A stretch of 9,566 bases of DNA, taken from the NCBI GenBank assembly GCA_029933395.1, contig JAOZOG010000069.1:1-9566 (forward strand). The letters are read 5' to 3'. A program made the translations under genes and the position numbers. This DNA is from Sulfurovaceae bacterium (GTDB taxonomy: Bacteria > Campylobacterota > Campylobacteria > Campylobacterales > Sulfurovaceae). The stretch's first letter is position 1. Each line of letters begins with the position of its first letter. This document shows positions 6,097 through 9,566 of this stretch, in pieces. The notes under the pieces were generated by a model. That model did not search any database, was not told where the DNA came from, and was given only the letters and a program-made list of their open reading frames with translations.

Positions 6097-7052
6097 TGCT
6101 CAAAAAGTTTGCTAGATATATCGGAAATATTCTGGTATTGATATCATTCTATTTTATCATCAAAATTCTCTTGGAGAATTACCAAAAAATCCATATTGAT
6201 TTTACTCCTTATACGCTGCTGGTAATAGCAATCGGCATTGTCGGTATATGGATAGGAACAATGGGTATCTCATTGGGATGGTATTTTCAACTCAAAGAAA
6301 AATACCCCAAAATCACCTTTTTTACCTCCTGTTTCATCGTCTGCTTTTCTCAGATCGGAAAGTATCTGCCGGGCAATGTGGGCCACTTCATCGGCAGAGG
6401 CGTAATGGTGCAGCATATCGTCTCCAAAAGTGATATTGTCTACTCGCTTTTTGTAGAAAATATCGTCTTGTTGATCGTGGCGGTCGCTTTTGGTACCGGT
6501 TATCTCTTCTTTGTCGACATCGATTACTACTTCAGTTTTGGCGAACTGCTGCTGGTGTTGCTGGGCATCGTCGCTGTTGCTGTCACAGGTATCTATCTGG
6601 TCAAAAAAAAGATAGCGCTCTACCATCTCTCTCCGGCCACCGTCGCAAAACTCTTTGTACTCGCCATCCTCTCGACACTCTTTGGCGGACTGGTGATCGA
6701 TCTGCTGGCTGGACTCTTCGAGACGGGAAGCAACGTGAGCTATCTGCAATATACCGCAGGGTTTGCGCTGGCATTTCTGGCAGGATTTGTGATACCGGGT
6801 GCCCCGGGGGGGATCGGTATCCGGGAGTACTCTTTCGTGCTTCTGTTTCAAAATCAACTGGGAGAGGGTGTTGCCCTCCAGATTATCTTACTCTTCAGAC
6901 TGATCAGTATCATCGGCGATATTTCCGTATTCCTGGCTGTTTATCTTATCAAAAAGCGCTCCTTTGAAGCGATTGGAATCAGATCAACCACGAAAGAATC
7001 TTCTGCAGTCTACTCCAAAGAAAAACACTCGAAACAGAGAGTGGGAAGCTGA
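6096..7052 (+). CDS. LPG_synthase_TM / UPF0104-type flippase-like membrane protein
   Basis: Integral inner-membrane protein of 318 residues with about eight predicted membrane segments (roughly 10-27, 38-60, 74-95, 113-138, 148-169, 182-208, 217-245, 259-286) and a charged, Lys/Ser-rich cytoplasmic-looking tail after 287. Family signatures are GKYLPGNVGHFIGR (88-101) and PGAPGGIGIRE (234-244), typical of the lysylphosphatidylglycerol-synthase transmembrane family (AglD/YbhN/MprF N-terminal domain). The C-terminal aminoacyl-transfer domain of MprF is absent, so it is not a lysyl-PG synthase. In MprF this membrane domain flips modified lipid; by analogy, and from its place before a GT-C enzyme and a GT2 gene, I infer translocation of a lipid-linked sugar. 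The start overlaps the wecE stop by one base (TGATG) with no clear ribosome site, so translation is probably coupled. Confidence 0.8.
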   Translation: MLKKFARYIGNILVLISFYFIIKILLENYQKIHIDFTPYTLLVIAIGIVGIWIGTMGISLGWYFQLKEKYPKITFFTSCFIVCFSQIGKYLPGNVGHFIGRGVMVQHIVSKSDIVYSLFVENIVLLIVAVAFGTGYLFFVDIDYYFSFGELLLVLLGIVAVAVTGIYLVKKKIALYHLSPATVAKLFVLAILSTLFGGLVIDLLAGLFETGSNVSYLQYTAGFALAFLAGFVIPGAPGGIGIREYSFVLLFQNQLGEGVALQIILLFRLISIIGDISVFLAVYLIKKRSFEAIGIRSTTKESSAVYSKEKHSKQRVGS

Positions 7053-9523
7053 TGGATTTTTATTTGCAACGAATATCAAAGCTTGCAGCAGAGAGGACAA
7101 AAAAGGATCTTTCACTCTTTGATTTTTTGATGATCGGTATCATTACAATCAGCGTCTTTTCCCTGCTCTTTTTGATGGGTGGACTCTTTCGCGTCGACTT
7201 GGTGCTCATCTCAAGCCTGCTTGCCCTAGCGCTTATTGTTCATTTTTTCTACGTGCCAACAGTAACAAATATCACAAAGAGTAAACATTTTATTCCCATA
7301 GCCATACTGCTCTTTGCTGCACTCTTTTTCCGCAGTGAACCCTATCAGTACATTATCGGCGGGCAGGATGAGGGAATCTATGTCAACATGTCCAAAGCTT
7401 TCAAGCAGAGCGGTGAAGTATTTCAGTACGACAAAATCCGGCAGGAGATCTTCGATCCGGATCTGCGCAGGCATTATGATGAAGCAAATATCCGCTATGA
7501 ACACCACGAAACCGGAAAGTTCGAGGGGCACTATCTGGGCGGTGTCTATGTTGCCGATGCCGATCTCTCCAAATATGTTTTTCAATTTTACCATCTCCAT
7601 CCGCTCTGGCTGGCAATCTTCGATTCCGTTTTTGGAGAACGCAATGCAGGATATGCCCTTGTACTCTTTTCTCTGATTTCGATTCTTTCTATCTATCTGC
7701 TCGCTTTCGAGACGACAGGCAGCAGAGCTGCATCGTTTGCAGCCGGTGCGCTGCTCGCAGTCAACCCTCTGCATGCATTCTTCTCCAAATTTCCGGTAAC
7801 AGAGGTGGTAGCGCTGGCATTCGCCGCCAGCTCCTTCTACTATCTATTGCGCTATTTCAACCTGACAAAAGAGAAAATCTATCGCAATGATTATCTTATC
7901 CTTTCGGCCCTCTTGATGGCAGGAATGTTTTTTACCCGTATCAGCGGTTTTATGTATTTGCCTTTTTTCTATCTTTTGCTTCTCTTCAATCAAATTTACA
8001 CGCAAGATGAAAGAGCAAAGAAGACATTGACATATTATTTTGTCGGGATTTTTTTACTTTTTTCTCTCTCGGTTCTCTATGGGCTGACCTACTCCTATCC
8101 CTATGCTTCCGATATCTATCAAATGTCTTTTGGACGGTTTCTCGGCAAGGGCTGGAAATGGGAATTGGTACTTGCGCTCATCTTTCTGCTGCTGATCTAT
8201 CTTTACATTCGTCACATTTCGGACTTCAAACAAAAAAGAGAGAGAATACAAAAGCTTATCTACTGGGGCAAAAGAACACTGCCTTTTCTCTATCTGATCG
8301 TTCTGGCGCTGGGATACTACAAAGTCTATCAACTCGGCTACACCGACAGATATATCGATGATGCATGGATCAACGGCGTCTGGAAACTCAACCATATCGG
8401 AGCAGATGCGATCTACTACTGGAGTGCCCATGTACTTTATGAGTATATTACACCTCTTCTGGCTTTTCTTTTTTTCTACCTCATCCTCTTCAGGATCAAT
8501 GCTCTGAATATGGCTCAGACGCTGCTGCTTCTCTTTCTCTTTTTCTTTGTTGCCTACATTTCAATACTGCAGTGGAAAATCCCCTACCAGTACTACTATA
8601 CGCGCTACCTCGTGAGTGAAGCGCTCCCCTACGCCATTCTCTTTACAGCCAGTGGGGTTACGGCGGTCAAATATGGGAAAAAGCTCTATTTTGCTCTGTT
8701 GATCATTGCGGGTCTTTACGCTATCAACGATTCCTGGACGCAGTTTCAGGGGAGCGAAGCAGATGGTGTCTACAATACTATCAAGAGAGTCACAGCGCCT
8801 GTCGATATCGATGACCTGATACTGACTGACGGCATGAACAGTGAAATCAAAATGGCACTCGTCTACTATGAGGGCAAAAACACCGTCTCGATCCAGGATG
8901 AAAAACTGGATTTTGTCACCGAAGAGATACTCGACAGATACAATGATATTTATGTGTTACTCTGGCACCCTTCCGAGCAGGATGTTTTGACAGAGGAGAG
9001 GGTCTTCTCCTACCGATTCGGTCTCTTTGAGCAGGAAAATCACCTCCCTGAAAAATATTACTATATTAAGAAAAAACTCTATCGTTACAAACTTGACAAG
9101 AAGAAATGGCTCAAAATTCTTCCCAAAGATACGCATAGGATACTGCTCAAGGACCCCACTCTGAAAAAAGAGGGCTTCTTTCCGGAAAGCGTCTGGACGA
9201 CCGGCAAGGCAAAGATCAGCGGTTTCGATATGAATATCTCTGATGCCAATTACATGAAGATCTATGTCTATGGTGACAATCGTGCCTATGATTATGATCC
9301 TGCCAAGATGGGATTGGAAGTTTTTGTCGATGGGAAAAGAGTGAAATTCCATTCCCGAAAGTACAACTCCCTCTATTTCGACCTGGATGGCCAGAAAAGA
9401 GCCCATGAAGTCTCTATCCATACCAAGACGTTCAAGCCCAAAGATTTTGGCATGGGAAGTGACAGCAGAGATGTCGGAATCGATATCATATCCATCAGCT
9501 TCATAAAGGAGATCAAACTATGA
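7052..9523 (+). CDS. large GT-C-type integral membrane glycosyltransferase with C-terminal beta-rich module
   Basis: An 823-residue protein in three parts. Residues about 22-560 are multi-spanning (12 or more hydrophobic segments). After the third comes a long loop starting GGQDEGIYVNM (103-113); D106-E107 match the acidic pair in the first external loop of GT39/PMT/ArnT-type enzymes. FYHLHPLWLAIF (179-190), KFPVTE (246-251) and YYYTRYLVSEALPYA (514-528) also resemble positions conserved in that class. Residues about 560-700 form a soluble domain. Residues about 714-823 look like a beta-sandwich: a WTTG start, alternating strands, EVFVDGK, and a DSRDVGIDIISISF ending as seen in modules attached to polysaccharide-locus proteins. 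The likely role is periplasmic sugar transfer from a polyprenyl-phosphate donor; donor and acceptor are unknown. The start overlaps the previous stop by one base (TGATG), with a weak GGGAAG upstream. Confidence 0.78.
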   Translation: MDFYLQRISKLAAERTKKDLSLFDFLMIGIITISVFSLLFLMGGLFRVDLVLISSLLALALIVHFFYVPTVTNITKSKHFIPIAILLFAALFFRSEPYQYIIGGQDEGIYVNMSKAFKQSGEVFQYDKIRQEIFDPDLRRHYDEANIRYEHHETGKFEGHYLGGVYVADADLSKYVFQFYHLHPLWLAIFDSVFGERNAGYALVLFSLISILSIYLLAFETTGSRAASFAAGALLAVNPLHAFFSKFPVTEVVALAFAASSFYYLLRYFNLTKEKIYRNDYLILSALLMAGMFFTRISGFMYLPFFYLLLLFNQIYTQDERAKKTLTYYFVGIFLLFSLSVLYGLTYSYPYASDIYQMSFGRFLGKGWKWELVLALIFLLLIYLYIRHISDFKQKRERIQKLIYWGKRTLPFLYLIVLALGYYKVYQLGYTDRYIDDAWINGVWKLNHIGADAIYYWSAHVLYEYITPLLAFLFFYLILFRINALNMAQTLLLLFLFFFVAYISILQWKIPYQYYYTRYLVSEALPYAILFTASGVTAVKYGKKLYFALLIIAGLYAINDSWTQFQGSEADGVYNTIKRVTAPVDIDDLILTDGMNSEIKMALVYYEGKNTVSIQDEKLDFVTEEILDRYNDIYVLLWHPSEQDVLTEERVFSYRFGLFEQENHLPEKYYYIKKKLYRYKLDKKKWLKILPKDTHRILLKDPTLKKEGFFPESVWTTGKAKISGFDMNISDANYMKIYVYGDNRAYDYDPAKMGLEVFVDGKRVKFHSRKYNSLYFDLDGQKRAHEVSIHTKTFKPKDFGMGSDSRDVGIDIISISFIKEIKL
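9505..9511 (+). promoter_or_regulatory. ribosome binding site of the terminal GT2 gene
   Basis: AAAGGAG lies 8 bases before the ATG at 9520-9522 and within the end of the preceding gene. It is the best Shine-Dalgarno site of the plus-strand operon and supports a real start for the truncated gene. Confidence 0.75.
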
Positions 9524-9566
9524 AACTTATTATCCAAATCCCCTGTTACAACGAGGCAGAAACGCT
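9520..9566 (+). CDS. family 2 glycosyltransferase, N-terminus only (continues past the window)
   Basis: Fifteen complete codons are visible, encoding MKLIIQIPCYNEAET. The pattern (hydrophobic strand, then P-x-Y/F-N-E) is the classic N-terminal nucleotide-binding strand of GT-A fold family 2 enzymes, including polyprenyl-phosphate sugar synthases such as GtrB, ArnC and DPM1. The ATG overlaps the stop of the GT-C gene by 4 bases (ATGA) and has a strong AAAGGAG at 8 bases. Its subfamily cannot be decided from this stub; membrane helices at the C-terminus would support a polyprenyl-phosphate sugar synthase. Confidence 0.8.
   Translation, partial: MKLIIQIPCYNEAET

Noticed and set aside
6096..7052. 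MprF lysylphosphatidylglycerol synthase
   Set aside because: Only the membrane domain is present; the soluble aminoacyl-transfer domain is missing, and the setting is a sugar locus.
514..9523. Canonical enterobacterial ECA operon
   Set aside because: Gene order and orientation differ (wecF before wecE, WecD-like gene divergent), and wecA, wecB, wecC, wecG, wzxE and wzyE are absent from the window.

Overview
The window is part of a surface-polysaccharide (O-antigen or ECA-like) biosynthesis locus. Moderate GC, Lys/Ile-rich proteins, short AAGGAG-type ribosome sites and an extended -10 promoter fit a Campylobacterota-type bacterium such as a Sulfurovum or Sulfurimonas relative. That assignment is an inference from style; no rRNA or other taxonomic marker is present, and a gammaproteobacterium is not excluded.

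Layout. (1) Bases 3-494, plus strand: the 3' end of a membrane protein that starts before the window. (2) Bases 514-3633, minus strand: a compact four-gene operon read as acyl carrier protein -> short-chain dehydrogenase/reductase -> adenylate-forming acyl ligase -> WecD-like GNAT N-acyltransferase. (3) Bases 3634-3898: a divergent control region with a good minus-strand extended -10 promoter, a near-palindrome and weaker plus-strand promoter candidates. (4) Bases 3899-9566, plus strand: a tightly coupled operon of WecF-like Fuc4NAc transferase, WecE aminotransferase, a flippase-like membrane protein, a very large GT-C-type membrane glycosyltransferase, and the first codons of a family 2 glycosyltransferase. 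All four plus-strand junctions overlap by 1 or 4 bases.

How it may work. WecE converts dTDP-4-keto-6-deoxyglucose into dTDP-4-amino-4,6-dideoxygalactose (dTDP-Fuc4N). In the E. coli ECA pathway WecD then N-acetylates it with acetyl-CoA, and WecF transfers Fuc4NAc to the lipid-linked glycan. Here the WecD-like enzyme is not beside wecE. It is the last gene of a divergent operon with its own carrier protein, acyl ligase and reductase. The most interesting reading is that the Fuc4N amino group receives a dedicated, possibly reduced (hydroxy) acyl group loaded on the ACP, rather than plain acetate. The three downstream membrane-related genes (flippase-like protein, GT-C enzyme, GT2 enzyme) resemble a GtrB/flippase/GT-C set that would make, flip and transfer a polyprenyl-phosphate-linked sugar in the periplasm. 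No dTDP-glucose synthase or dehydratase (RmlA/RmlB), polymerase, Wzx flippase or initiating transferase is visible; they must lie elsewhere if the pathway is complete.
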